DNA of 64,000 nt from Monodelphis domestica. Taxonomy: Eukaryota > Chordata > Mammalia > Didelphimorphia > Didelphidae. How positions within the stretch are numbered: position 1 is the first letter of the stretch; the number at the start of each line of letters is the position of its first letter. The notes under the pieces are model-generated. The model was not told where the DNA came from and did not search any database. It saw nothing but the letters and a program-made list of their open reading frames with translations. The stretch covers positions 102,395,362 to 102,459,361 of the forward strand of contig NC_077228.1 of the NCBI RefSeq assembly GCF_027887165.1. The letters are read 5' to 3'. A program made the position numbers and the translations under genes. Positions 54,296-58,299 of the stretch are shown here, piece after piece.

Positions 54296-54618
54296 CATAT
54301 ATATATACACATGTATATAAGTTGGATAAGTTCCTAGATAATTGCACATACAATTAAACTTACGTATAAGATTTTCCAGAGCCGGTCTGTCCATAAGCAA
54401 AGAGACAAGTATTATATCCTTCAAAAGCGCTTTCCAGGAGTGGCACTGCTAATGTCTCATATACTGTCATTTGGCTTGCATAGTTAGAATGACTTTTGTC
54501 AAAAGACCAGAATGAAAAATCATAAATAAAATTATATATTTGTTTCATGTCAGGATATTGCACAGTTGTCTCTTGGCCATTCATGAAGACTACCTGAGAT
54601 GCTTTTTCGGTTTTCTCT
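6236..54618 (-). CDS. KIF14: KIF14 (kinesin family member 14), 28 coding exons, 5' end outside window
   Basis: KIF14 is a plus-end-directed kinesin-3 family motor that acts at the central spindle and midbody in cytokinesis with PRC1 and citron kinase (family knowledge). Conceptual splicing of 28 minus-strand exons gives 1282 residues plus stop, counted from the first complete codon in the window. Seen directly: P-loop GQTGSGKS (residues 76-83), switch I SSRSH (196-200), switch II DLAGSE (232-237), motor end and neck (about 290-417), FHA domain (about 450-540), charged coiled-coil segments (about 560-710), a long helical C-terminal region and the final IQWV. All exon junctions keep frame and use GT-AG. 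The N-terminal extension, the first motor strand and the start codon are missing because they lie above position 64000. The match rests on recalled human KIF14 sequence, collinear through every exon. No frameshift or premature stop was found, so the gene looks functional. Confidence 0.97.
6985..8450 (-). repeat. L2 LINE, antisense, interrupted by a hAT-like element
   Basis: Phrases such as tgtttatattttatcctata, caagggagtgacattatcag and gaatattataatagaccaaa are the reverse complement of L2 ORF2-end sequence. It fills the intron between KIF14 exons w27 and w28, in the same transcriptional direction as KIF14. Limits are approximate. Confidence 0.55.
7221..7419. mobile_element. Non-autonomous hAT-like DNA transposon inside L2
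   Basis: About 199 bp with terminal inverted repeats cagtgatgtca at the left and, inverted, cagagatgtca at the right. It is flanked by near-identical 8-bp sequences cctataga (7213-7220) and cttataga (7420-7427), the duplication length of hAT transposases. Internal text (ggccactaaac, gcatattgacttagaaaa, atatttcccaattata) matches a repeat I recall from marsupial genomes. No coding capacity. Confidence 0.65.
8561..8699 (-). CDS. KIF14: KIF14 exon w27
   Basis: 139 bp, residues 1107-1152 plus one base ([20 protein letters not shown], then [20 protein letters not shown]). The [10 protein letters not shown] core is conserved; the first part is diverged from human. Acceptor acag, donor GTATTT. Confidence 0.93.
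9247..9545 (-). repeat. MIR3-like and MIR/CORE-SINE remnants
   Basis: 9247-9345 resembles MIR3 (ggagctggaaaggaccttaa, aatccaacccc). 9395-9545 is an inverted MIR-class SINE (aatgaaactgaggcagacag, tcttgcccagggcca). An ATT-rich simple repeat at 9370-9395 separates them. Confidence 0.55.
9560..10430. other. KIF14: Intron sequence, nothing recognised
   Basis: AT-rich intronic DNA between exons w27 and w26. No repeat family or conserved block was recognised. Confidence 0.5.
10440..10625 (+). repeat. MIR-like SINE
   Basis: Degraded MIR: gattcagtttcctcattgat, gttgtgaggctcaa and tagtaagtgcttaataaacg follow MIR order. Followed at about 10740 by an AAAAT-type simple repeat. Confidence 0.45.
10807..10881 (-). 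CDS. KIF14: KIF14 exon w26: short exon
   Basis: 75 bp, 25 codons, residues 1082-1106 ([20 protein letters not shown] then TEWKT), aligning with human EMKTNAMGLIRSLENI. Too short to show as an isolated open frame. Acceptor atag, donor GTAAGA. Confidence 0.92.
10985..11110 (+). repeat. MIR-like remnant
   Basis: ctatgtaaccttgaataaag, ccaggcttcagttaattca and cctgtaaaactg are a decayed MIR core and 3' part. Confidence 0.35.
11138..11292. mobile_element. Second hAT-like copy, left end lost
   Basis: ggatccttatggagtacata, ttgatttagaaaaccac, a T-rich centre and the terminus gagtttaaaacctctg match the internal order and right end of the element at 7221-7419. The left terminus is not identifiable. Confidence 0.5.
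12100..12340 (+). repeat. Possible L2 fragment
   Basis: Pyrimidine-rich text including cattctctctcaccatatcc and aaattttgcaacatctatct resembles an internal L2 segment. The 77-residue open frame here shows no protein family and is treated as part of the repeat. Confidence 0.3.
12888..13260. repeat. Marsupial SINE-like repeat, family uncertain
   Basis: gttgttgttaatctttcatt, gaagaggagccatcacagg and ggtttaagtgaggcagagtt recall a dispersed marsupial repeat seen with or without a CORE-SINE tail. Exact family and limits uncertain. Confidence 0.35.
13707..13720 (+). promoter_or_regulatory. CTCF-like motif
   Basis: ACACTAGGTGGCAC fits the CTCF core consensus CCASYAGRKGGCRS at 13 of 14 positions. It sits in the intron between exons w26 and w25. 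A motif match alone does not show binding. Confidence 0.35.
14247..14369 (-). CDS. KIF14: KIF14 exon w25
   Basis: 123 bp, 41 codons, residues 1041-1081 ([40 protein letters not shown]). Acceptor tttag, donor GTAAGA. Confidence 0.95.
15395..15590 (-). repeat. CORE-SINE, minus orientation
   Basis: Inverted SINE: cccttactttctgtcttag, ggttaaatgacttgtccagg, acatagctaggaagtgcctg. It lies only about 50 bp downstream of the exon w24 donor in the transcript direction. Confidence 0.78.
15640..15798 (-). CDS. KIF14: KIF14 exon w24
   Basis: 159 bp, 53 codons, residues 988-1040 ([20 protein letters not shown], then [18 protein letters not shown]). Acceptor ttcag, donor GTAAAG, phase 0 both sides. Confidence 0.95.
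15966..16230 (+). repeat. MIR/CORE-SINE, nearly full length
   Basis: Reads ggcagcatgaaacagttagt, gttctgagttcaagtcta, tgcctcagttttctcaacta, gttgtgaggataaaaatgag, acagtgcctggtgcatagt in MIR order. Confidence 0.7.
16845..17271 (+). mobile_element. 5'-truncated L1 3' end with target-site duplication
   Basis: About 427 bp of the same L1 3' end found at 56-62 kb (ORF2 terminus, then ggaattgcatgtcggctaca and ttgtaaccaaggaataatg), ending in an A run. It is flanked by perfect 16-bp copies of aaaacttatcatgtta at 16829-16844 and 17272-17287, the mark of L1 target-primed insertion. It lies antisense in the intron between exons w24 and w23. Confidence 0.88.
17290..18435. other. KIF14: Intron sequence, nothing firm
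   Basis: AT-rich intron. A segment at about 17787-17870 resembles one at about 13590-13675 (both have ctttttggaa and ggttg-aa-aggt- text), suggesting an unnamed old repeat. Confidence 0.4.
18440..18650 (+). repeat. CORE-SINE
   Basis: atggctcagtggattgagag, ggaggtcctaggttcaaat, gctgtgtgaccctgggcaag and a T/A-rich tail. Nearly full length. Confidence 0.88.
19130..19308 (-). CDS. KIF14: KIF14 exon w23
   Basis: 179 bp, residues 928-987. [18 protein letters not shown] and [14 protein letters not shown] are conserved C-terminal helices. Acceptor gtag, donor GTAAGT. Together with w24 to w28 it makes the helical region that binds citron kinase (family knowledge). Confidence 0.95.
19485..19709 (-). 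CDS. KIF14: KIF14 exon w22
   Basis: 225 bp, residues 853-927 plus one base. [32 protein letters not shown] and [14 protein letters not shown] match human KIF14 in order. Acceptor atag, donor GTGAGT. The reading frame stays open into both flanking introns, so raw ORF limits overstate the exon. Confidence 0.95.
20038..20132 (-). CDS. KIF14: KIF14 exon w21
   Basis: 95 bp, residues 821-852 plus one base ([20 protein letters not shown] then [12 protein letters not shown]). The basic [11 protein letters not shown] stretch continues the preceding exon. A 7-kb intron separates it from exon w20. Acceptor gtag, donor GTATTT. Confidence 0.93.
20768..20965 (-). repeat. CORE-SINE, minus orientation
   Basis: tttaccttctgccttaaaat, gggattaagtgacttgccca and acctcccatctctgggac are inverted SINE landmarks. 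Confidence 0.82.
20985..22050 (-). mobile_element. Old L1 ORF2 fragment, minus orientation
   Basis: The reverse complement is homologous to the L1 ORF2 C-terminal half seen at 56.5-56.8 kb: tctctaatcaatagtgattt pairs with the inverted LYS-rich segment there, and ggcctgtccatgagcaatta recalls upstream ORF2. Many stops; no usable frame. Confidence 0.65.
22886..23750 (-). mobile_element. L1/HAL1 5' part with ORF1 coiled coil, minus orientation
   Basis: The minus-strand frame 23068-22886 contains [18 protein letters not shown], which parallels LRTRIQQLESSNLTRQQD in the L1 ORF1 at 59.6 kb. Upstream (to about 23750) is G/C-richer text like an L1 5' UTR. Broken and truncated. It may belong to an ORF1-only HAL1 element. 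Confidence 0.6.
23819..24025 (+). repeat. CORE-SINE carrying a CTCF-like head
   Basis: Full length: ggggcagctaggtggcacag, cctaggttcaaatctgacct, ccctggggcaagtcacttga, ending ggtaatggttt and A run. Its head reads CTAGGTGGCAC where most other copies have CTGGGTAGCTC. Confidence 0.92.
24270..24620 (+). repeat. MIR-like remnant split by a SINE
   Basis: tttgggcctctgtttctata, gtgtaaaat and, after the inserted SINE, ctctttgatttctaaagttc form a MIR 3' part interrupted at 24377-24573. Confidence 0.45.
24377..24573 (-). repeat. CORE-SINE, minus orientation, with target-site duplication
   Basis: Inverted SINE from T run and aacccttaccttcc to agctgccct. Flanked by direct 11-bp copies of agactctttga at 24366-24376 and 24574-24584. 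Confidence 0.88.
24845..25235 (+). mobile_element. Old L1 ORF2 fragment
   Basis: catcattctggaaagcaatttgg-like text (tcattctggaaagcaatttg), ttattccccaaagggtcaa and gatggaatattactg parallel the L1 ORF2 terminus at 56.9-57.1 kb. Diverged and frameless. Confidence 0.6.
25420..25492 (+). repeat. LINE-type 3' tail (L2-like)
   Basis: aaagcttagcataatgcctg, gcatacagcaggtacttaat and aaatga then a tattgattg-like end are characteristic of L2 3' tails. Confidence 0.4.
26040..26420. repeat. Possible CR1/L3-type LINE remnant
   Basis: aatctgcttctttgtaacc, ctcttgggcccagaagaat and cacatggcagctaaa recall a widespread ancient mammalian CR1/L3 segment. Diverged. Confidence 0.35.
26668..26881 (+). repeat. CORE-SINE with target-site duplication
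   Basis: Full length from gggggcagctgggtagctca to a TAA-repeat tail. Direct 13-bp copies aataataagcatg lie at 26655-26667 and 26882-26894. Confidence 0.94.
27167..27267 (-). CDS. KIF14: KIF14 exon w20: acidic linker
   Basis: 101 bp, residues 788-820 plus two bases ([16 protein letters not shown], then SSFSRRR). An acidic DEWEPD motif is followed by a basic Ser/Arg stretch, as in human. Acceptor ttag, donor GTAAAT. Confidence 0.93.
27290..27600 (+). repeat. L2 fragment with 3' tail
   Basis: Ends with ttagcatggcgcctggtaca and gtaagtgcttaataaatgc, an L2-type tail; upstream text is pyrimidine-rich. It begins just upstream of the exon w20 acceptor. Confidence 0.4.
27781..27919 (-). CDS. KIF14: KIF14 exon w19
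   Basis: 139 bp, residues 741-787. It reads [20 protein letters not shown] then [20 protein letters not shown]. The first half diverges from human while the [11 protein letters not shown] helix is conserved. Acceptor ttcag, donor GTATAG. Confidence 0.94.
27920..30377. other. KIF14: Intron w18-w19, nothing recognised
   Basis: About 2.46 kb of AT-rich intron almost free of the SINEs common elsewhere. The 74-residue open frame at 28205-28429 shows no family resemblance. Confidence 0.5.
30378..30471 (-). CDS. KIF14: KIF14 exon w18
   Basis: 94 bp, residues 710-740 plus two bases ([20 protein letters not shown] then CYVFC). It corresponds to human [20 protein letters not shown]. Acceptor ctag, donor GTGAGT. 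Confidence 0.94.
30590..30815 (-). repeat. MIR SINE, minus orientation
   Basis: tatctccattatacagatgg, ggaaaccaagactaagagag and actactctatccattatgca are inverted MIR landmarks. Confidence 0.55.
30830..32085. mobile_element. Composite: hAT-like ends around LTR-like sequence
   Basis: The outer parts (agtgccatgcccatgcccc near 30850; cacagagaggtctctgcatg and cgtttgccatcatgggtg near 32020-32080) recall the two ends of a GC-richer marsupial hAT-like element. Between about 31125 and 31850 the minus strand has AATAAAGTGTTGC (about 31200) and LTR-like composition. I could not fix the boundaries or a clear duplication. Confidence 0.35.
32202..32433 (+). repeat. CORE-SINE with target-site duplication
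   Basis: Full length with an AAATA-repeat tail. Matching 13-bp copies aaaactttgtatc flank it at about 32186-32198 and 32436-32448. It ends about 110 bp from the exon w17 donor. Confidence 0.94.
32547..32673 (-). CDS. KIF14: KIF14 exon w17: coiled coil
   Basis: 127 bp, residues 668-709 plus one base ([20 protein letters not shown], then [11 protein letters not shown]). End of the main coiled-coil stretch. Acceptor tttag, donor GTGAGT. Confidence 0.95.
33050..33990 (+). repeat. L2 LINE 3' region, interrupted
   Basis: aatggctccttattccttct, tttggcatttaaggctctta, ttatactggctgtcccccat and ttgagggcaggaactatttt occur in L2 order. Interrupted at about 33480-33785. Confidence 0.68.
33480..33785 (+). 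mobile_element. Possible short solo LTR inside L2
   Basis: The interrupting segment contains gctttaaaacctgtatagca then cacaataaatgttcat (poly(A) signal about 33687) and ends ccccagca. Shape fits an LTR, but ends and duplication were not resolved. Confidence 0.35.
34636..34788 (-). CDS. KIF14: KIF14 exon w16: coiled coil
   Basis: 153 bp, 51 codons, residues 617-667 ([19 protein letters not shown], then [10 protein letters not shown] and METLATKQ). Coiled-coil continuation. Acceptor taag, donor GTAATT. Confidence 0.96.
34848..35020 (-). repeat. CORE-SINE, minus orientation
   Basis: T run, ttaccttttgtcttagtatc, ggggttaaatgactttccca, ending ctactgcccc. Lies about 60 bp upstream of the exon w16 acceptor in transcript direction. 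Confidence 0.85.
35583..35730 (-). CDS. KIF14: KIF14 exon w15: coiled coil
   Basis: 148 bp, residues 567-616 ([19 protein letters not shown], then [15 protein letters not shown] and ending EMEL). Strongly charged heptad-like helix. The donor is a weak GTAAAA followed by an A run; phase 0 exit. Confidence 0.95.
35731..36651. other. KIF14: Intron w14-w15, nothing recognised
   Basis: Plain AT-rich intron with no recognised repeat. Confidence 0.5.
36652..36812 (-). CDS. KIF14: KIF14 exon w14: end of FHA domain
   Basis: 161 bp, residues 514-566 plus two bases of a Gln codon. [17 protein letters not shown] completes the FHA domain; the following [11 protein letters not shown] differs strongly from the recalled human linker but has the same length, and [16 protein letters not shown] is conserved. 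Acceptor ttgag lies 20-50 nt from a TA repeat; donor GTAAGT. Confidence 0.96.
36828..36862. repeat. TA-rich microsatellite next to a splice acceptor
   Basis: gatatatatatatatg-type dinucleotide tract 16-50 nt upstream (transcript sense) of the exon w14 start at 36812. Confidence 0.85.
37065..37167 (-). CDS. KIF14: KIF14 exon w13: FHA domain
   Basis: 103 bp, residues 479-513. [20 protein letters not shown] then VNGKHI is the middle of the FHA beta sandwich. Acceptor atag, donor GTAAGT. Confidence 0.96.
38024..38218 (+). repeat. CORE-SINE, first of a head-to-tail pair
   Basis: Diverged full-length copy (gtagctggatagctcagtga, ggaggtcctggattcaaaca, ggtatgggttt and A run). It abuts the next copy directly. 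Confidence 0.87.
38223..38411 (+). repeat. CORE-SINE, second of the pair
   Basis: Younger copy, close to consensus (gggcagctgggtagctcagt to ggaaggtaaggggg). It inserted into or beside the tail of the older copy; its own tail is replaced by a GGA repeat. Confidence 0.93.
38411..38562. repeat. GGA/GGAGAA purine tract
   Basis: About 150 bp of G and A only on the plus strand, mostly GGA and GAAGGG units, grown from the SINE tail. In the KIF14 transcript it reads as a CCT-rich pyrimidine tract beginning about 137 nt after the exon w12 donor. Confidence 0.95.
38699..38883 (-). CDS. KIF14: KIF14 exon w12: linker and first half of FHA domain
   Basis: 185 bp, residues 418-478 plus two bases of a Cys codon. 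[20 protein letters not shown] leads into [20 protein letters not shown], the FHA-domain start typical of kinesin-3 motors. Acceptor ctag, donor GTATGT. Confidence 0.97.
38960..39785 (+). repeat. L2 LINE 3' region
   Basis: cttgcctggaatacctcaat, ctccattggctccctattcc, ttcttgctattcttcatact and catgaagcctttcataattc in L2 order. The 181-residue open frame at 38987-39532 is the L2 sense strand, not a host gene. Confidence 0.68.
39885..40050 (-). repeat. CORE-SINE, minus orientation, diverged
   Basis: ttattttctgtcttagtatc, ttagggttaaatgatttacc, ctatccactgagga. Part of the middle is missing. Confidence 0.76.
40108..40314 (-). repeat. CORE-SINE, minus orientation
   Basis: aaaccttaccttctatctta, ggttaaatgatttgcccagg, ctcaatccactgagccagcc and agctgccccct. 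Nearly full length. Confidence 0.9.
40380..40960 (+). repeat. L2 fragment
   Basis: ctaccttactgagtggcctt, aaaacttctgcctggttaat and ttaagacccagtataaaac resemble L2. The younger SINE at 40979 follows it. Confidence 0.5.
40979..41184 (+). repeat. CORE-SINE with perfect target-site duplication
   Basis: Full length, A-tailed, flanked by identical 14-bp agaattgatctctc at 40965-40978 and 41185-41198. Confidence 0.96.
41381..41444 (-). CDS. KIF14: KIF14 exon w11: neck/coiled coil
   Basis: 64 bp, residues 396-417 ([20 protein letters not shown] then LQ). It is short, highly charged and helical, linking the motor to the FHA domain. Acceptor aaaag, donor GTACTA. Confidence 0.93.
41692..41839 (-). CDS. 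KIF14: KIF14 exon w10: neck region
   Basis: 148 bp, residues 347-395 plus two bases of an Arg codon. It reads [14 protein letters not shown], then [17 protein letters not shown] and [13 protein letters not shown], a charged helical neck after the motor. The acceptor atttag is preceded by AAAAT and a run of seven G rather than pyrimidines. Donor GTAGAG. Confidence 0.94.
41840..43171. other. KIF14: Intron w9-w10, nothing recognised
   Basis: AT-rich intron without recognisable repeats or motifs other than the unusual acceptor described under findings. Confidence 0.5.
43172..43344 (-). CDS. KIF14: KIF14 exon w9: end of motor domain and neck start
   Basis: 173 bp, residues 289-346 plus the first base of a Glu codon. 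[31 protein letters not shown] and INIAKVNED mark the last motor helix and the start of the neck linker. Acceptor aaag, donor GTGAAT. Confidence 0.97.
43833..44035 (+). repeat. CORE-SINE, diverged
   Basis: ggtggcttggtggatagaga, ttgggtttaaatctgacctc, gagcaagtcacttaacccca, gtaagggttttaaaaa. Confidence 0.83.
44600..44940 (-). repeat. CR1/L3-type LINE remnant
   Basis: gataaaaatgctaaaggcac, aaggccaagaccaatcacag, ctagggcactccactagaaa and attattatctagccaat match a deeply shared mammalian L3/CR1 segment, antisense to its ORF. Confidence 0.5.
45020..45900 (+). mobile_element. Probable endogenous-retrovirus LTR
   Basis: Starts near tgttggaaatttcaccact; contains gattggtagatgtgagaact, a G/A-rich stretch to 45680 and tgggcatattcataaattgg. 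The pattern matches a marsupial LTR I recall. No retroviral coding sequence beside it. Boundaries approximate. Confidence 0.5.
45917..46914. other. KIF14: TA repeat and unassigned intron
   Basis: A (TA)n tract at about 45917-45942 is followed by pyrimidine-rich intron up to the exon w8 donor, in which I recognise nothing firm. Confidence 0.5.
46915..47030 (-). CDS. KIF14: KIF14 exon w8: motor domain, microtubule-binding helix
   Basis: 116 bp, residues 251-288 plus the first two bases of a Trp codon. [19 protein letters not shown] and IPYRESVLT are typical of kinesin helix alpha-4, loop 12 and alpha-5, which face the microtubule. Acceptor tttag, donor GTGAGT. Confidence 0.97.
47274..47390 (-). 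CDS. KIF14: KIF14 exon w7: switch II exon
   Basis: 117 bp, 39 codons, residues 212-250. It holds [14 protein letters not shown], the switch II DLAGSE motif. After it the sequence reads [10 protein letters not shown], differing at several places from the recalled human STAHTNGDRLK. Donor GTGAGT. Confidence 0.97.
47588..48520 (-). mobile_element. Probable LTR, minus orientation, split by a SINE
   Basis: The minus strand reads tttcaataaacattttatg (poly(A) signal about 47670), with ctctctctctgtctgaggga and gcagagctgagagagtgtgc further 5'. This fits an old solo LTR into which the SINE at 48212-48421 inserted. No coding sequence. Ends not fixed. Confidence 0.45.
48212..48421 (+). repeat. CORE-SINE with target-site duplication
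   Basis: Full length, close to consensus. Direct 12-bp copies ataactgtcaca at 48198-48209 and 48422-48433. Confidence 0.95.
48933..49040 (-). CDS. KIF14: KIF14 exon w6: switch I exon
   Basis: 108 bp, 36 codons, residues 176-211. It holds [16 protein letters not shown], the kinesin switch I motif (SSRSH), which senses the nucleotide gamma-phosphate. Acceptor ttag, donor GTACTT. Confidence 0.97.
49110..49305 (+). repeat. MIR-like SINE
   Basis: cagatatgggaccacaggtt, ctatctcatagggatgttgt and taaagtgtttaaaaataagt are decayed MIR landmarks. Confidence 0.5.
49640..49670 (-). CDS. KIF14: KIF14 exon w5: 31-bp microexon of the motor domain
   Basis: 31 bp encoding one codon-completing base plus [10 protein letters not shown] (residues 165-175). 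Acceptor atag and donor GTAAGA. The peptide matches human NIVSSYADIQ in order and spacing between the neighbouring exons, and the 31-bp length is needed to keep frame. Confidence 0.93.
50000..50645 (+). repeat. L2 LINE 3' region
   Basis: tctgctcaaaactctacaat, gattccctattattttctga, aagcccaattcaactgctcc and taggcactgtgctaggcaat fit L2. It ends about 100 bp below exon w4. Confidence 0.6.
50743..50795 (-). CDS. KIF14: KIF14 exon w4: motor domain
   Basis: 53 bp, residues 148-164 plus a split Val codon ([17 protein letters not shown]). The donor GTAAGT was placed so that codon GT+G joins exon w5; the recalled human residue at this place is Met, not Val. Confidence 0.93.
50796..52000. other. KIF14: Intron w3-w4, mostly unassigned
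   Basis: AT-rich. Only a MIR3-like piece at 51495-51590 (cttcatctgcaaaatgaggg, atcccttccagctttaaaat) was recognised. Confidence 0.45.
52001..52099 (-). CDS. KIF14: KIF14 exon w3: motor domain
   Basis: 99 bp, 33 codons, residues 115-147. It contains [15 protein letters not shown], the kinesin signature strand and helix. Acceptor ctag, donor GTAAGA, phase 0 on both sides. Confidence 0.96.
52498..52612 (+). repeat. 5'-truncated CORE-SINE
   Basis: Begins at cctagctgtgtgaccctggg and runs to ggtaaaggtttaaaaaaag. The tRNA-like head is missing. Confidence 0.82.
53222..53450 (+). repeat. MIR/CORE-SINE
   Basis: gacttaaattcaaatctggc, tgtgaccctgggcaagtcac, ataataatagtacctacttc, gcacttagcatagtgcctac. 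Confidence 0.68.
53650..53712. repeat. CA microsatellite
   Basis: Uninterrupted (CA)n of about 25 units preceded by a short CG-containing variant (cacgcacgcgcgtgcac). Confidence 0.97.
53850..53937 (-). CDS. KIF14: KIF14 exon w2: motor domain
   Basis: 88 bp, residues 85-114, reading [19 protein letters not shown] and onward to TQE. This is the helix after the P-loop. Acceptor ctag and donor GTATGC; it ends in phase 0. Confidence 0.95.
54258..54310. repeat. TA microsatellite
   Basis: (TA)n of about 18 units plus degenerate TA/CA flank, roughly 55-105 nt downstream of the exon w1 donor. Confidence 0.95.
54364..54618 (-). CDS. KIF14: KIF14 exon w1: motor domain with P-loop
   Basis: 255 bp, residues 1-84 of the window-encoded part plus split codons at both ends. 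It encodes the motor stretch from EKASQVVF to the ATP-binding P-loop GQTGSGKS followed by YT. The acceptor is aaag at 54619-54622 and the donor GTAAGT starts at 54363. It enters with one base completing a codon, so the preceding exon, outside the window, must end two bases into an Arg codon. An AG two bases further in is an alternative acceptor. Confidence 0.95.
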
Positions 54619-56212
54619 CTTTAAAAAGAAATAAAAGAGAAAAAAAATTATTACAATTAATGTGTTTCTTCTTTCAGACGTATAAAATCAAGACCATATA
54701 ATTATTTGAAACATGATTACATTTCATAGGATAACTTCTATTTTTAAAATAAAATTGAATTTTATAGGAGGAAAAACCTATAAAAATGTTTACCTATTAT
54801 TTCCTTAAGTGTAATTCTTCGCTCTTTCCAGGAAGAAGAAAAAATCTCAACTCCAATTAATTACAATATAGTTTGAATTCCATATTGAAATGTCACTATA
54901 TAAAATTCTTTTGATACTTTAATAACCAATGCCCCTAGAATGAAGTTCAGTTTGGACTTAACACATACTAAATTCCTCTGTAGTAAATAATGTCATATAG
55001 TAAAAGTGAAAGAACTGTGTATGTAGAAATATATCTATAAATTTCAATTCTTTCTAAAAAATTCATGTATAATCTTTCAAATATTTCTTTAAAATGTTCC
55101 CTATTATCAAAGGCAAACACTTTAAATATTGTTTTCCCTATTGTTATATGTATCTGCCCCAAAGCCTTAAATTCTTTCATTACTTTACAATAAATTTTTT
55201 CTAGCATTCTATTAAAAATACTTTAAATTATTATTTTAATTTGAAACATGACCTTGTTATAAATTACTGATCTGTTCAGGCTTACAAGTTTGTTGATCCT
55301 AGTTTAATTGGTTTGCATCTTGAGGTTAAAAGGTAAAGAATTATCTCTTTCTTAGAGACAAATAAATGCAATGTTTACTCTGATCTTTTTTTTTTTAAAC
55401 TAGACCTGTGATATCATTAGCATAGGCAGCTGCCAATGAGGATCCTTCCTTTACCAATACAAATCAATACCTTAGCATTTTTTGGTCCAGGACTCTTGAG
55501 AGGTAGAGTGATTTGTCCAGAGTCACAAGGCCAGAATGGGCCAGGGCAGAACCTGAATGCAGGTCTTCCAGACTTCAAAGTCAGCTCTTATCCCCGACAT
55601 CACACTAAAGTAATCTATATTACTTGTAAAGAATTTAAGATAGCAAAATCTAGATATTCAAATTAGTTTTTCAAATTCAAATTCAAATTAGGCAGCTAAG
55701 CTGCCTCCCTTAATTCTGTCTTAAAATAACAAGTTATAAATGCTCATGAAATTTTACAAATAAGACCTACATTAACAATGAAACAAGGAATTATGTAGTA
55801 ATTTACAGGAACCTTCTCTAAAGACTAGGACAACACAGTAGATTATCGACTTCTTTTCAGGTTAATAAACAAACATTCTTAAATTTTTTCTTGGAGCTGT
55901 GATCTCATTAAAAGAGGAATTATCTCCATCAGTCATAAAACACTGAATGAATATCTACTATTTATAGTAAGATCAACGATCTAAAATACATTGGGAACAA
56001 CTAGTCTAACCCCCTCATCTTAGAGACAAATCAAGGATGAGGTTACTATGTGCTAAGGAAATGAAGACCAAACAATAGTCTTTGTACTTAAAGAGCTTAC
56101 ATTTGACTAGAAGAAAATAACATGTACGTAGAAAAACATTATGTCCTAAACACACATGTATGTATTACAAGGCAATTTGCTCTGAACTTTGCTAGAAATT
56201 CTAGTGGCATTT
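54619..56212. other. KIF14: 5' intron, proximal part
   Basis: AT-rich. A MIR3-like remnant (about 55490-55615, minus: gagtgatttgtccagagtca, aggtcttccagacttcaa) is the only feature recognised. No upstream KIF14 exon is present here or further to 64000. Confidence 0.5.
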
Positions 56213-56227
56213 AAAAATTACATTCCA

Positions 56228-57646
56228 CAAAAATCCACTATTTGATAAAAACTGCTGGGAAAATTGGAAGACAGTGTGGGAAAGATTAGGTTTGGATCAA
56301 CACCTCACACCCTACACCAAGATAAATTCAGAATGGGTGAATGACTTGAACATAAAGAAGGAAACTATAAGTAAATTATGTGAACACAATAGTATATATG
56401 TCAGACCTTTGGGAAAGAAAAGATTTTAAAACCAAGCAAGACTTAGAAAAAGTCACAAGATGTAAAAGAAATAATTTTGATTACATCAAATTAAAGTTTT
56501 TGTACAAACAAAACCAATGTAACCAAAATTAGAAGGGAAGTAACAAATTGGGAAACAATCTTCATAACAAAAACCTCTGACAAAGGTCCAATTACTCAAA
56601 TTTACAAAGAGCTAAATCAACTGTACAAAAAACCAAGCCATTCTCCAATTGATAAATGGGCAAGGCACATGAACAGGCAGTTCTCAGCCAAAGAAATCAA
56701 AACTATTAATAAGCACATGAAAAAGTGTTCTAAATCTCTTATAATCAGAGAGATGCAAATCAAAACAACTCTGAGGTATCACATCACACCTAGCAGATTG
56801 GCTAACATGACAGCAATGGAAAGTAATGAACGCTGGAGGGGATGTGGCAAAGTCGGGACATTAATTCATTGCTGGTGGAGTTGTGAATTGGTCCAACCAT
56901 TCTGGAGGGCAATTTGGAACGATGCCCAAAGGGTGCTAAAAGACTGTCTGCCCTTTGACCCATCCATAGCACTGCTGGGTTTGTACCCCAAAGAGAAAAT
57001 AAGGAAAAAGACATGTACAAAAATATTTATAGCTGCACTCTTTGAGGTGGCAAAAAATTGGAAAATGAGGGGATGCCCTTCAATTGGGGAATGGCTAAAC
57101 AAATTGTGGTATATGTTGGTGAAGGAATACTACTGTGCTCAAAGGAATAATAAACTGAAGGAATTCTATGGGAACTGGAACAACCTCCAGGAAGTGATGC
57201 AGAGCAAAAGGAGCAGAACCAGGAGAACATTGTACACAGAGACTGATATACTGTGGTACAATCGAATGTAATGGACTTCTCCATTAGTGGCAATGCAGTG
57301 ATCCAGAACAACTTGGAGGGATCTATGAGAAAGAACACTATCCACATTCAGAGGAAAAACTGTGGGAGTAAAAACACCGAAGAAAAACAACTATTTGATT
57401 ACATAGGTCGAGGGGGATATGATTGGGGATATAGACCCTAAAGGAACATCCTAGTGCAAACATCAACAGCATGGAAATAGATTCTGATCAAGGACACATG
57501 TAATACCCAGTAGAATTGCATATTGGCTATGGGGAGGGTGGGGTAAGGGAGGGAGGGATAGAATATGATTTTTGTAACCAAGGAATAACGTTTGAAGTTG
57601 ACCAAATAAAATTAAATTTTTTAATTTTTTAAAAAAGGAGGCAAAA
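56228..57646 (+). mobile_element. 5'-truncated L1 with target-site duplication
   Basis: About 1.4 kb of L1 3' end, antisense to KIF14. It starts inside ORF2 (LTPYTKINSEWVNDLNIKKE). An open stretch at 56669-57271 carries the ORF2 C-terminus ([47 protein letters not shown]). The 5' part of this ORF2 piece has stops. The 3' UTR is G-rich and the end A-rich. Perfect 15-bp copies aaaaattacattcca lie at 56213-56227 and 57647-57661. Fairly young by its open frame and clean duplication. Confidence 0.94.
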
Positions 57647-57769
57647 AAAAATTACATTCCAGATGTCAGGGACAACATGTAGAAAGGTACTGAGGCAAAA
57701 GAAAGAAAAGCAAAGACAGATCTAAGGGAAATATACATTAAACTGTCCCTTAGACAACTGAGGTTTGGC

Positions 57770-58120
57770 TGAACAAATTGTGATATAGAAATATAATGGA
57801 ATGTTGTGTCATAAGAAATAATAAAATTATTTCAGAGATTTCTTGGTAAAATAAACTGACAGAAAGAAAAGCAATCAAAACCAGAATGATTCATACAAAG
57901 GCAGCAACATTATGAACAACTTTGGAAGACTTAAGAAATCTGATCAATGTAGTGACCAACCAAGCCTGCAAGGGCCTACAATGAAGCATGTTAGTCAACT
58001 CCTAACAGAAAAGTGACAGACACAAGTTACAGAAAGGAACTATATTTTTTGATATGGTTACTTTAAGAATTTGTTTCACTTCACTATGCTTATTTGTTGA
58101 AAGAGTTTTTGCTTTCTGTC
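57770..58120 (+). mobile_element. Older L1 3' end remnant
   Basis: ggctgaacaaattgtgatat, aatggaatgttgtgtcata and ctttggaagacttaagaaat parallel the L1 3' end but are much more diverged than the neighbouring copies. Confidence 0.45.
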
Positions 58121-58299
58121 TCTCAGATTTTCATAGGGTGGCAAAATAGTAAAAGGAGGGTTAGCAATAAAAGGAGCACTGAAACATTTCTAACAATACA
58201 AAACAAAATCAGAAGGAAAAACAAAGAAGCAAGTTTTGGAAGCAACATATAGGATTTATTATGTACTTTGTATCACAGTACCTTGTACTAGGGGCTGGG